A stretch of DNA of 16,990 nt from GWF sp031972135 (GCA_031972135.1 DALYFH010000019.1:1-16990), one strand, 5' to 3'; shown: positions 6,513 to 14,555, numbered from the stretch's first letter. The notes: generated from the letters alone by a model not told the origin. Numbers and translations are program-made.

Positions 6513-7046
6513 GAGCATGATCAGGATCAATGTCCCATACTGACGCATAAGATTGTCGTATTCGTGTGCGAGATCAGTAGAGAGGAAGCCTTTGAGAATT
6601 TTTTCTCCATCCAGAGGAAAAACTGGCACTAGGTTAAAAATGGCGAGTGAGATATTAATCATGATCATGAGGGGGATAACCCCAGCAAACAAACTGCCAG
6701 CGACAAAAAAGTTAGAGACGATGGATAAAATGATGGCGAGGATTATATTGCTCGCGGGTCCTGCGAGAGCGATTAGAGCTGTGTCTCTCCTGGGATTACG
6801 TAGGTTATAGGGATCAAACTCTACTGGTCTACCCCAGCCAAAGCCGACTACTAAGATCAGGATAGTACCGAGTGGGTCCAGATGGGCGCGGGGGTCTAGA
6901 GTTACCCGACCATTTGCACGCGGCGTGGGATCTCCTAGAGTATCGGCCACCTTGGCGTGAGCGTATTCGTGAATAGTCAGAGCTAAGACCAGGCTCGCGG
7001 TCCAGATAATGAAAACGACAGGATTGGTAAAAAGCGTTGACAGCAT
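6429..7046 (-). CDS. Site-2 protease family membrane metalloprotease (M50)
   Basis: A 205-residue integral membrane protein. The zinc-binding HEYAH is at residues 26-30, inside the first membrane segment. The second conserved motif, NLVPVFPLDG (138-147, N138/P141/D146), supplies the third zinc ligand. LAGPASN (94-100) is the usual segment between them. The compact form without a PDZ domain is like the SpoIVFB/Rip-type 'site-2 protease family protein' found widely in bacteria. Such enzymes cut membrane-spanning substrates, often in signalling. The ORF could open at 7157, but that would run through the divergent gene. ATG 7046 is better: TATACT (7058-7053) ends 6 bases before it and the protein then begins just ahead of the HExxH helix, as is usual. 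No substrate is evident nearby. Confidence 0.87.
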   Translation of the reverse strand: MLSTLFTNPVVFIIWTASLVLALTIHEYAHAKVADTLGDPTPRANGRVTLDPRAHLDPLGTILILVVGFGWGRPVEFDPYNLRNPRRDTALIALAGPASNIILAIILSIVSNFFVAGSLFAGVIPLMIMINISLAIFNLVPVFPLDGEKILKGFLSTDLAHEYDNLMRQYGTLILIMLLLPIAGGTSPISALISPAISFLTGLLI

Positions 7047-7049
7047 CTG

Positions 7050-7058
7050 TATAGTATA
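7050..7058. promoter_or_regulatory. Shared bidirectional -10 element
   Basis: The nine bases TATAGTATA read TATAGT forward (7050-7055), ending 7 bases before ATG 7063. In reverse they read TATACT (7058-7053), ending 6 bases before the ATG at 7046. Both spacings fit leaderless starts, so one near-palindromic element could drive both divergent genes. Only 16 bases separate the two start codons. Confidence 0.65.
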
Positions 7059-7062
7059 GCGT

Positions 7063-7347
7063 ATGAATAAACACGAGATCGAAGCTCTAATGAATAATGA
7101 GGAAGCTAGGCTTATCAGTAGTAGTATTACTGAGAGTGCCATGAACTTGGCTATCAAACCAATACCTCCAGACTATGGCGTGTTCTTTGTGCTTAATTTT
7201 GACATTGAGATATATCGAGAATATCTAAAAGGTCGTGACGATCATAGCGATCTCGAAAGAGTTTTGGGTATTATGAAGACTTTTCATAAAGCTCATGGAA
7301 TAGGACTGCTCCGAAACTTAGGTTTAGTACTTGACGATTCAGATTAA
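7063..7347 (+). CDS. Small protein of unknown function
   Basis: A 94-residue soluble, acidic protein with no signal peptide: MNKHEIEALMNNEEARLISS at the start, an aromatic middle (GVFFVLNFDIEIYREYL) and an end rich in Leu and Asp. I recognise no family. It starts 16 bases from the divergent M50 protease gene and apparently shares its -10 element, which may mean shared regulation. It has no Shine-Dalgarno and is predicted to be leaderless. Confidence 0.6.
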   Translation: MNKHEIEALMNNEEARLISSSITESAMNLAIKPIPPDYGVFFVLNFDIEIYREYLKGRDDHSDLERVLGIMKTFHKAHGIGLLRNLGLVLDDSD

Positions 7348-7368
7348 ATTTGATACACTATGGGACAT

Positions 7369-7983
7369 ATGAAAAAACTCATTGCACTGTTTGTGTTTAG
7401 TTTTTTATTCGCTGCTACCTCCCCAGCTCTAGCTCGGGAAGGTGCAATAGATCTAACTAACTCTAGCGTATCCTGCAAAGGAATTTCGCTTTTTCAGAGT
7501 GGATCTTACCGAGTATTTGGACGCTGTGATGGCCTAGTTTATCCACACGAGACTACCTATAACAAATATGTACTCTGGGGCAAAACTGTTTCTCGAGGTG
7601 AATTGATCCGTATTGGGGCTGTCGATGCCGGTTATTTCTCTGGCAACATTGCTAGCCCATTTGGTGACATGGTAATAACTGCTGAGACAGACAACCTAGC
7701 TCGAAGACCTAGCGACAAAATAGTTGTTTCTGGTAAGTTAACCGTTTTTGATTTTGATAAATCCAAAGTAACCACTACCACTACGACAACCGCCACGACT
7801 CCTGTAGCATCGACTACTACTAGTGGTATGACAGTGCAAAATGCGAGTAGTACCACAACCAGTACCGCAGGTAGTGTGGTTGGGCGTATCCTGACATCAC
7901 TCTTGGTTATTATCCTCGTGATTGTGGGTATAGCTATTGGTGCTTCACTAATCTTTAGAAACAGGGGTAGTGTAAGTCACTAA
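7369..7983 (+). CDS. Secreted, membrane-anchored Thr-rich protein
   Basis: A 204-residue protein. An N-terminal signal peptide (MKKLIALFVFSFLFAATSPA, then LA and Arg) has a likely cleavage after Ala-Leu-Ala near residue 23. An extracellular beta-rich domain follows (about 24-130) with two cysteines (SVSCKG and FGRCDG). A Thr/Ser-rich linker (about 133-165) includes a run of seven threonines, then comes a C-terminal membrane helix (ILTSLLVIILVIVGIAIGAS) and a short basic tail. The layout is that of a surface domain held on a flexible stalk; the function of the domain is unknown. An ATG at 7360 is in frame, but TACACT (7354-7359) would abut it. From ATG 7369 the spacing is 9 bases and the signal peptide begins directly with MKK, so I use 7369. 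Confidence 0.75.
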   Translation: MKKLIALFVFSFLFAATSPALAREGAIDLTNSSVSCKGISLFQSGSYRVFGRCDGLVYPHETTYNKYVLWGKTVSRGELIRIGAVDAGYFSGNIASPFGDMVITAETDNLARRPSDKIVVSGKLTVFDFDKSKVTTTTTTTATTPVASTTTSGMTVQNASSTTTSTAGSVVGRILTSLLVIILVIVGIAIGASLIFRNRGSVSH

Positions 7984-7998
7984 GCAAAAAATTGTCGT

Positions 7999-8244
7999 AT
8001 GAAAGTTGAAGTTCTCAAAGACTTGTCAGTGGATTTTGTGTTTGATAATGAGTTTGATGGTAAGGATTTTGCTAATATTCTTAGCAAATTTGGTCTAGTA
8101 ATTCCTTTTATTTTTGTTTTTGGGGTTGGAGTTAAAGCGCCACACGATCAGTTAGATCATGATTACTCTGGTAGACATGGAAATCTTAGGTATATTAGTA
8201 GTACCAGAGGAATACTCTCAGGACTAGCTAGAAAAGGTAAATAG
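7999..8244 (+). CDS. Small hypothetical protein
   Basis: An 81-residue ORF starting 15 bases after the Thr-rich surface protein. It has a short hydrophobic stretch (FGLVIPFIFVFGVGVKAP, residues about 31-48) that may be a membrane segment, and a polar, His/Gly-rich end. There is no Shine-Dalgarno. An AT-rich stretch (AAAAAT, 7987-7992) ends 6 bases before the ATG but is a poor -10. It could be cotranscribed with the gene before it. I recognise no family. Confidence 0.45.
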   Translation: MKVEVLKDLSVDFVFDNEFDGKDFANILSKFGLVIPFIFVFGVGVKAPHDQLDHDYSGRHGNLRYISSTRGILSGLARKGK

Positions 8245-8281
8245 TTACATTTTTATTTAGCTTGTGTTAAACTACACACCT

Positions 8282-8491
8282 ATGGCAAACATGTGTGATT
8301 TTTGTGGTAAAAAGCGTGATGTAGGACACAACGTCTCTCATGCCAAGAACCGCACCCAGAGAGTACGCAAACCAAACCTCCATACCCACCGTATGCAGCT
8401 AGGCGAAGCCAGGCTCAGACTACGACTCTGCACCAAGTGCTTGCGCAGTGTTAAGGGTCGCGTAACCAAAGTAGCTGCAGCTACTGCTTAA
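8282..8491 (+). CDS. rpmB: Ribosomal protein bL28, zinc-binding form
   Basis: A 69-residue protein beginning MANMCDFCGKKRDVGHNVSH, the standard L28 opening, then a basic RTQRVRKPNLHTHRM segment and LRLRLCTKCLRSVKGRVTK near the end. Cysteines C5/C8 and C50/C53 form a zinc site. L28 is a small 50S protein near the E site. An in-frame ATG 18 bases upstream would add six residues unlike L28. I use 8282 because the protein then begins like its family and because TAAACT (8268-8273) ends 8 bases before it, with TTACAT 17 bases further up. The gene stands alone, without the rpmG neighbour it has in many bacteria. Confidence 0.95.
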   Translation: MANMCDFCGKKRDVGHNVSHAKNRTQRVRKPNLHTHRMQLGEARLRLRLCTKCLRSVKGRVTKVAAATA

Positions 8492-8532
8492 ACCAAGTTT
8501 CTCGATAGCATTTTGGTATATACTTGAAGGGT

Positions 8533-10683
8533 ATGACTGCTGCCCTAACGACCCATCTGGTTACTATCCCACGCGAAACAGAGGTTACGCCAGAGTCGGC
8601 TGCGACATTCCTCTCTACATTCCCTCGCATTCTTCACAAATCACTATTCGATATCTGGATTAAAGGGGAACCTAAGCCTGTTGTGGCTCTCGAGATAGGG
8701 GTGTGGGAGCAGAAGATACGGTTCTTGGTTACCTGTTCATCTTATCTCTCTCAGTTTGTAACTGCCCAGATCCAGTCTACTTACCCGCTCGCGACCATTA
8801 CACCGATGACAGATCCACTGATTAATCTAATTAGTGGGATGAATGTAGGTGAACTCAAGCTGTCGCAGGCATCTTTTTACCCACTAAAGACCTGGAGCGA
8901 CTTTCGCGATACAGACCCCATCAACTCATACCTTTCGGTACTGTCCAAAGCCGAGCCAGGCGAAGTAATCTGGCTGTCCTGGGTCCTATCTAGCGCGCCT
9001 GAGGGCTGGCAGAGTGAGGGGAGGAGCGCACTGGACCGAGGGCGTAGCATGGGTGTAACGCAAAATAGCCAGGGATATTCTGAAAGAAGAGGGACACTAT
9101 CGAATGCTCGAGGCATAGAAGATAAGATAGGGCACGAAGGATTTGACGTCAGTTTTCGGGTAGGGACAAACCGATCTGGGAGACTCGCGGAGCTATCTAG
9201 TGTTTTTGGCGTATTCTCCCGACCAGATGGTAATAGCTGGCACCTATCTAGTCCTATGTTTGGGATGGAGTCATGGCGCAAAAAACTACTCGCGCGAACA
9301 CCTGTCGGCAAGCGCGTGGTATCTGTACCAGAGATGGCGACACTGTGGCACCTGCCAAGTGAAAAAGTAAAGATCCCTATGATCGTCTGGGGAGCACGGG
9401 TATTCTCCGAACCTCCTGAGAATTTGCCGGTTGCAGAGGGAGCGAGTGATGAAGAAAAGGCCAAGATTAACTTTTTTGCCCGAACAGTATTTAAAAATCG
9501 TGATTTAATTTTTGGGATAAAAGAGACAGATAGGCGTCGCCACATCTGGAGTATCGGTAAGACGGGGACGGGTAAGAGTACGCTCATTGCCAATATGGCG
9601 ATTGATGATATTAAAAAAGGGCGAGGCATCGCGATCATCGACCCGCACGGCGACCTGTCTGAGACGATACTCGACTATATCCCAGCGAGTCGGATCAATG
9701 ATGTGATCTACTTTAATCCAATAGATCGTGATAGGCCGGTCAGGCTAAATATATTAGAAGTCAAAGACCAGACTCAGCGAGAGCTGATAGTCTCTGGGAT
9801 TGTGGCTATTTTTAATAAGCTATACGGCCACTCATGGGGTCCGAGGCTCGAGTATATTTTGCGTAACACACTCCTGGCACTATCGGAGACTCCAGGTGCA
9901 ACACTCGTGGACATCCCACGGATACTCACTGAGCGCGGGTATCGTGCACAAGTAGTTGCGGGACTAAAAGATCCAGTAATTAAGAGGTATTTTGAGAATG
10001 AATTTGAAAAGATGCCAGATAAGATGATGCAAGAGTCGATCTCGCCAATTCTTAACAAAGTCGGGCAGTTTATTAGCTCACCCCTGATCAGAGCAATCAT
10101 CGAGAGGCCGCAGAGCTCGGTAGATATAGAGGAAGTGATGAATGACGGCAAGATCCTGATTGCCAATTTGTCACAGGGCAAACTGGGAGAGGACAATGCC
10201 GCACTCATTGGGGCAATGCTTATCACCAAGTTTCAGCTAGCCGCCATGAACAGGGTGGATCAAGTCGAGTCAGACAGGCGAGATTTTTACCTCTATGTTG
10301 ATGAGTTTCAAAACTTTGCGACCACCTCATTTATCAAGATCTTGTCTGAAGCTCGTAAGTACAAACTAAACCTAATGATGGCGAACCAGTATATGGCCCA
10401 GATCCCGATCGAGGTCCAAAAGGCGATCCTGGGGAATGCTGGGAGCATAGCCGCGTTTACGATGGGAGCGGATGATAGTCGGATCATTATGAAAGAATTT
10501 GGCGATGTCTTTACAGACAAAGATTTGGTAAACCTAGAGAACTTCCAGATAGCACTGCGACTAATGGTGGACTCGATGTCAGGAAGGGCATTTGTAGCAC
10601 GTACTCTGCCGCTACCAGCAAGTAAGAACCAGAATAGGGATAAGGTGATCCGGGTATCGAGGGAGCGGTGGGGGAGAGGGTGA
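8533..10683 (+). CDS. TraG/TraD-like type IV secretion ATPase
   Basis: A 716-residue protein. Residues about 1-300 form an N-terminal region unlike classical coupling proteins, with no membrane helix that I can see and a polar stretch around 165-225. The Walker A loop GKTGTGKST starts at residue 342, followed by IAIIDPHGDLSE. Walker B is LYVDEFQNF (D590/E591), and after it ARKYKLNLMMANQYMAQI resembles the sensor region of TraG/TraD/HerA hexameric DNA pumps. The last part (ALRLMVDSMSGRAFVARTLP) resembles the TraG-D C-terminal segment. Such ATPases feed DNA or protein to a secretion channel, or move DNA on their own. No relaxase or channel genes are nearby, so a conjugation role is not shown. 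TATACT (8519-8524) ends 8 bases before ATG 8533; an in-frame TTG at 8524 lies within that box and is rejected. Confidence 0.82.
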   Translation: MTAALTTHLVTIPRETEVTPESAATFLSTFPRILHKSLFDIWIKGEPKPVVALEIGVWEQKIRFLVTCSSYLSQFVTAQIQSTYPLATITPMTDPLINLISGMNVGELKLSQASFYPLKTWSDFRDTDPINSYLSVLSKAEPGEVIWLSWVLSSAPEGWQSEGRSALDRGRSMGVTQNSQGYSERRGTLSNARGIEDKIGHEGFDVSFRVGTNRSGRLAELSSVFGVFSRPDGNSWHLSSPMFGMESWRKKLLARTPVGKRVVSVPEMATLWHLPSEKVKIPMIVWGARVFSEPPENLPVAEGASDEEKAKINFFARTVFKNRDLIFGIKETDRRRHIWSIGKTGTGKSTLIANMAIDDIKKGRGIAIIDPHGDLSETILDYIPASRINDVIYFNPIDRDRPVRLNILEVKDQTQRELIVSGIVAIFNKLYGHSWGPRLEYILRNTLLALSETPGATLVDIPRILTERGYRAQVVAGLKDPVIKRYFENEFEKMPDKMMQESISPILNKVGQFISSPLIRAIIERPQSSVDIEEVMNDGKILIANLSQGKLGEDNAALIGAMLITKFQLAAMNRVDQVESDRRDFYLYVDEFQNFATTSFIKILSEARKYKLNLMMANQYMAQIPIEVQKAILGNAGSIAAFTMGADDSRIIMKEFGDVFTDKDLVNLENFQIALRLMVDSMSGRAFVARTLPLPASKNQNRDKVIRVSRERWGRG

Positions 10684-10741
10684 CTCCCTTAGTTTTTTAC
10701 CAGGTTACTAACTAGTTGTTGCGATAGTATAATAATTGAAT

Positions 10742-11299
10742 ATGAAATGGGGATTGAAAGTTACCGAAGTAATTTCTGAAAAAGATACAAAGCCAAAAAC
10801 TGAAGCAGAGAAAGATGCAAGCGTAGTTCCAGAGATACAAAGGCAAAAGAGAGAGTCTGATGCAAGGATGCTTCAGGAAAAGAAGCAGGAAGCTTTACTT
10901 AGGAAGCATGCTAAAGCGCAACGAGCCAAATCATTATCTATAGAGGTTGGTCGTAACCGTCCCAGTAAGAGTGATTTTTGGGATTCATTGGCTGGACTTG
11001 TAGAGTTAATGGATGCGATTAATATTGTTTTTAACAGCAGATCACAAAGTGGTGATGGTGTGGTGACAGGAGAATACATGGGGGAAGACAGCAATCATAG
11101 AAAAAAGAACCCTAAACGAAAAAAACCACCAGTAGAGTTTGTTGATGGTGTAATTTTGGATGGCAATGAAAATAGTGAACCGACTCCACAAAGCTTACTG
11201 GATAAGGTTAATAACCAGATCCCACCAAAATACAATATCATGTCGCGACTCCCAAAGAGCGATGAAAAAATAATAGGTGGGCGTAAGAAAAAATTTTGA
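10742..11299 (+). CDS. Charged, partly coiled-coil protein of unknown function
   Basis: A 185-residue, strongly charged protein. Residues about 14-65 are Lys/Glu/Gln-rich and likely helical or coiled coil (RMLQEKKQEALLRKHAKAQR). A short hydrophobic segment follows (FWDSLAGLVELMDAINIVF, about 78-96), then a basic region (HRKKNPKRKKPP) and a Lys-rich end. I recognise no family. It follows the TraG/TraD-like ATPase by 58 bases but has its own good -10, TATAAT (10728-10733), ending 8 bases before ATG 10742. An in-frame TTG at 10736 falls within that spacer and is unlikely to be the start. Its place suggests a link to the ATPase, but that is only positional. Confidence 0.62.
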   Translation: MKWGLKVTEVISEKDTKPKTEAEKDASVVPEIQRQKRESDARMLQEKKQEALLRKHAKAQRAKSLSIEVGRNRPSKSDFWDSLAGLVELMDAINIVFNSRSQSGDGVVTGEYMGEDSNHRKKNPKRKKPPVEFVDGVILDGNENSEPTPQSLLDKVNNQIPPKYNIMSRLPKSDEKIIGGRKKKF

Positions 11300-11352
11300 G
11301 TTGCTGATCAGCTACAGTATTAAACAATATTCTGATGATAGTTTACTTTGGT

Positions 11353-12273
11353 TTAAGCATTGAGGTAGTACTTTGTAAAGTCAGCGTACGAGATAGGGTT
11401 AGGTTTTCCTGGTAACTGGAACTGTGTATCAAGCGTTAGAGAGATTATCAACTCGCCCTTGGCTGTTGCTACCTTGGTCCAGACCCGCTCGTAGGTATCT
11501 AGGGCGCGGATAAGGTCTGTGAGAATGTTTTTGGTACGCTCTGGGTGGTGGGTTAGTCGGAGATTGATTAGAGGGTTGGTTGTTTCATCTTTTGAGATTG
11601 GCTTATTCACTATTAGTTTTTCTAATGTATCCCACTCGATGTAGCCAGATTCTCTCTTTAGTTTGCGCGTAAAGATAAGTTCGGCAGAGCTCATCACTGG
11701 AATATCTTTTGTAAGAATAGGATTATCGGGTTCATCTAGATATCTGAGAAATAGCTGTGTACCTATTTTGAAGAGACGGGTGAGTAGAGTAGAGGTGGTG
11801 TCGACTGGGAGTATATTTTCTTTTTGTTGGGCGACTAGCTCGCCATTGTCTATGCCAATGCCGATCGGGAAGAGCGAGATGCCAGTTATTTGATCGCCCA
11901 TAGCGATGGCATACGGACCGGGTGCGACGTTGCGGTACTGAGGGAGGAGGGAGGGGTGGAGATTAAAGAGATTTCCATCAAATGCGGTAATGATTGAGGT
12001 AGGGAATAGGTGGGGGAATGAGGCAGATAAACCAGTTGATTTTGACTGTTTAATATAACTGATCAATTCATCTTTATTATCTTGGTAATATAATACTTTT
12101 AGATCTTGATTATTTGCGATTATTTCGACTTCGTTTGGTTCAATAATACCCTTCTTACCTTTGGGTTTTGGTTGGTCAGTGACTACTAGTGTTGGAGCGT
12201 GATTTTTGCTTATTAATTGTTCTAATACCACTGCGCTAAAGCGATCGGAGCCAAAGAAGATGAGTGATATCAT
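11353..12273 (-). CDS. fmt: Methionyl-tRNA formyltransferase
   Basis: A 306-residue protein. The N-terminal formyltransferase domain begins LIFFGSDRFS. The catalytic set is intact: N104 and H106 in NLHPSLLPQYRNVAPGPYAI, and D142 in GIGIDNGELVAQ, equivalent to N106, H108 and D144 of the E. coli enzyme. The C-terminal domain (about 205-306) is shorter and more divergent than usual. The enzyme transfers a formyl group from 10-formyl-tetrahydrofolate to Met-tRNA for initiation. It forms a functional pair with def about 2.3 kb upstream on the same strand. TATACT (12286-12281) ends 7 bases before the ATG and lies around the stop of the preceding gene, so fmt probably has its own leaderless transcript even if it is also read from upstream. 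Another 10-formyl-THF-dependent formyltransferase is less likely. Confidence 0.87.
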   Translation of the reverse strand: MISLIFFGSDRFSAVVLEQLISKNHAPTLVVTDQPKPKGKKGIIEPNEVEIIANNQDLKVLYYQDNKDELISYIKQSKSTGLSASFPHLFPTSIITAFDGNLFNLHPSLLPQYRNVAPGPYAIAMGDQITGISLFPIGIGIDNGELVAQQKENILPVDTTSTLLTRLFKIGTQLFLRYLDEPDNPILTKDIPVMSSAELIFTRKLKRESGYIEWDTLEKLIVNKPISKDETTNPLINLRLTHHPERTKNILTDLIRALDTYERVWTKVATAKGELIISLTLDTQFQLPGKPNPISYADFTKYYLNA

Positions 12274-12288
12274 AACTAGTAGTATAAC

Positions 12289-14268
12289 CTAAGACCGGAA
12301 CCGTTTGGACATGGTGCGTGAGTTACTATTGTGAAACGCAGCTAAGTCTTTGACGGCACTACGGTTATGAAACCTATCTAGAGATGAGCTTACTGGTGTG
12401 GAGGTCGGAGTAGTGGTAGGTTCAGTAGAAGATGGTATTTTATAAGAAGTATAGATATCTATCGCGTTGTACTGGATTAATATAGTTTCGGGATAGTATC
12501 CGTAAATATCAAAGATCTGTTGACGAGTTTCGACGCTAAATTCGTTTGCGTGCAGGCTAAAATTTAATTCTGCTGTAGTTGCATAGATACCGTCTTGGAA
12601 ATGTGTACCTATCTCTCTAAATGGTATACCAGGGGGGAAATTGACTAGATGATCATGGCCTGCTGAGTCCAAAACAGTAGTTGTGGCTATTTGACCGTTC
12701 ATGCTTAACTCTGCAGTGTGAGTGAGTGATGATAGCGTAGTATCAACAGGCAGATTTTCTGCAGTATTGACTGGGATCATAACACTCCCATTGTTTTGAA
12801 CACCTCTGCGATTGCTTTTGGCTAAATGTAGTTGTCTTACTAGCTCGTGGCTCATGGCAGGGTCGACCATCCCCTGAACGTAAACTCTAGGAGTGATTAG
12901 GTTTGGCATATCCTTGGCCTTGCCAGTAAAGTAAATTAGTTGTCCTGCTTGATCTAAGCCAATAACTGTTGTTATATTATTAGCGTCATTATGTCGATAC
13001 AGTAGCTGAAATGTAGATTTAAAGCCATTGGTTTCGCAGTTTGTGATGGTGTATGGATGTTCAGTATTATAGTTTAACCATTTTTTGATCCACCCATACA
13101 ATTTTGAATTGTACTCTTTGGCATCTTGATTCATGTCTTCGATTCTGCCTGTTACATCTAGATGGCTGTAAGTATGGCTAGAGGTGATACGCTTATACAG
13201 CTCGATTGCCTCTGGAGTATCGATTGGAGTCTGAAAGATGTTAACCCTAGTTCCGGCTGGACAGCTGAACTCGTACATTATCTGCTGATTGGTAATCCCA
13301 TCTGCCTCGGTAAATCTATCTGGCTCGGCGTGAGTTGGTAACGTATCTGGGATCACTACTCCGTCAGGGTTGACGTATGGCAAAGGGGTAGCTGGAGTGA
13401 CTTTGATCGTCTTGCCGCTTAATGCTTCTGCTCTGTCAAAATATCCTGTTAAATCTATGGGGAATTGCTCGATGACAGCAGGGGGTAGATTAAGGCTAGG
13501 CAGTACATCTGGCTGTTCCCAGTTAAGAATAAATCCATCGACTGTGTTTGGGTTTTCGGCGAGCGCTTGCTGCTCTAGTGCGTTCATGGCGTCGGATAGC
13601 AATACTCTGTACAGAGTATAAACTTGTTTGTTCCCGTTTTGATCAATATATGCGTCCTGGATTAGTAAATATGGATTATTTGGCTCTAGATTATTTGGCT
13701 CTGTTGGGAGGACAATCACAAATCCACGCTGATCGTCGACGCTGTCCGGCTGTACTACGACACTGCGACCATTTATTACTATTTTAGTGGGCTCGGTCGA
13801 GGCTTTGAGACAGGCTTCTCTCACCTGTACCTTAGCAGACTCGTTATTGAGAGTAGGGTCTTTTTCAATTAATAGCGTATCAGGGTCGATATATTTATAA
13901 AAAGCGTCACTAGGTGTGTTATATCTACACAAAAAATCAGCTCGCGCCTCGATAGCACCTCGAAAACCGATAGCAATATGACTAGGTCCGATGGTGAATG
14001 CAGTCATGATGGGATTGTTGGCATCGGGAGGGTGAGAGTTGATAGTTATAACTTGGTTGCCTTCGCGATCGTTAGTTAGCTCACAAGTCATCTGCGTAGG
14101 TGTGGGAGTGCCATCTGCATTTAGAATAGTACACTCAAACGGGTTAAATTGCTTGATTTCTCGTCTAAATTTTTTGAACTTTGATTTTCGACCGTGATCT
14201 TGATCAGGGAGAGGGGAGATAATGGGAGGGTGATCACTTTGAGTAACATACTCTTCGACATGTATCAT
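12289..14268 (-). CDS. Large protein of unknown function between def and fmt
   Basis: A 659-residue protein rich in Asn, Thr, Pro and Asp. It has no signal peptide or membrane segment. A basic patch (HGRKSKFKKFRREIK) lies near residues 25-39. Most of the body reads as beta strands and turns, with scattered cysteines. Near the C-terminus (about 612-632) a Thr/Ser/Pro linker (EPTTTPTSTPVSSS) precedes a basic tail ending MSKRFRS. I recognise no family. The ATG overlaps the stop of the 94-residue gene by four bases (ATGA arrangement) with no Shine-Dalgarno, so translation is probably coupled to it. An in-frame 15-base tandem duplication (13674-13703) gives the local repeat EPNNLEPNNP. Confidence 0.72.
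   Translation of the reverse strand: MIHVEEYVTQSDHPPIISPLPDQDHGRKSKFKKFRREIKQFNPFECTILNADGTPTPTQMTCELTNDREGNQVITINSHPPDANNPIMTAFTIGPSHIAIGFRGAIEARADFLCRYNTPSDAFYKYIDPDTLLIEKDPTLNNESAKVQVREACLKASTEPTKIVINGRSVVVQPDSVDDQRGFVIVLPTEPNNLEPNNPYLLIQDAYIDQNGNKQVYTLYRVLLSDAMNALEQQALAENPNTVDGFILNWEQPDVLPSLNLPPAVIEQFPIDLTGYFDRAEALSGKTIKVTPATPLPYVNPDGVVIPDTLPTHAEPDRFTEADGITNQQIMYEFSCPAGTRVNIFQTPIDTPEAIELYKRITSSHTYSHLDVTGRIEDMNQDAKEYNSKLYGWIKKWLNYNTEHPYTITNCETNGFKSTFQLLYRHNDANNITTVIGLDQAGQLIYFTGKAKDMPNLITPRVYVQGMVDPAMSHELVRQLHLAKSNRRGVQNNGSVMIPVNTAENLPVDTTLSSLTHTAELSMNGQIATTTVLDSAGHDHLVNFPPGIPFREIGTHFQDGIYATTAELNFSLHANEFSVETRQQIFDIYGYYPETILIQYNAIDIYTSYKIPSSTEPTTTPTSTPVSSSLDRFHNRSAVKDLAAFHNSNSRTMSKRFRS
13674..13703. 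repeat. 15-base tandem duplication inside the 659-residue gene
   Basis: GATTATTTGGCTCT followed by A at 13674-13688, repeated with a final G at 13689-13703. It is in frame, encodes EPNNL-EPNNP on the minus strand, and looks like a slippage duplication. Confidence 0.85.
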
Positions 14269-14549
14269 GAGTTGTTAGTGTCTGTATTTTGACCTGCTTT
14301 ATATGCTTTGTATACTTTCAGTGTTTTAACTGTTTCAGTATCAATACTCCCATCGGAGTGAAAAACATTAGTTTCATAAAGCGTGCCAAGCTCTCTTGCT
14401 TCTCGGTAGCTCGCATCTAGCATTCTTAGATTTTTTAAAATTAACTGCCAGGCAGCCCAACCAGCATCCTGTAACGGAGAAGGTTCAGGTGCTAAACCTA
14501 GGTTGCTTTCTATTGCAGCTCTTGTCTCAGATTTTAGTTTAGTAGTCAT
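14265..14549 (-). CDS. Small protein of unknown function, coupled to the 659-residue gene
   Basis: A 94-residue soluble protein, mostly helical by eye: MTTKLKSETRAAIESNLGLA, then WAAWQLILKNLRMLDASYRE with two tryptophans, a turn with FHSDGSID and a Lys/Tyr-rich helix, ending NTDTNNS. I recognise no family. It has the most complete promoter in the window (-35 TTGACA, 17-base spacer, -10 TAAATT), with the -10 ending 6 bases before the ATG. Its stop overlaps the start of the 659-residue gene by four bases, so the two form an operon and their products may act together. Confidence 0.65.
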   Translation of the reverse strand: MTTKLKSETRAAIESNLGLAPEPSPLQDAGWAAWQLILKNLRMLDASYREARELGTLYETNVFHSDGSIDTETVKTLKVYKAYKAGQNTDTNNS

Positions 14550-14555
14550 ACGCGG

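Noticed and set aside
7047..7157. Upstream extension of the M50 protease to an ATG at 7157
   Set aside because: It would run through the divergent gene at 7063 and place the protein's start upstream of the clear -10 box; ATG 7046 fits family length and promoter.
8877..9638. A 253-codon open frame on the minus strand
   Set aside because: It lies wholly within the TraG/TraD-like ATPase gene, has no promoter or ribosome site, and its protein is Ser/Pro/Leu-rich as expected for an antisense reading.
10681..10683. Possible recoding of UGA
   Set aside because: UGA ends the ATPase at a sensible C-terminus and also ends the gene at 16192, and the tRNA-Trp anticodon is CCA.
11303..11312. Perfect palindrome GCTGATCAGC between two convergent genes
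   Set aside because: Only ten bases, no T run after it, and no second copy seen; it could be chance or a weak terminator part.
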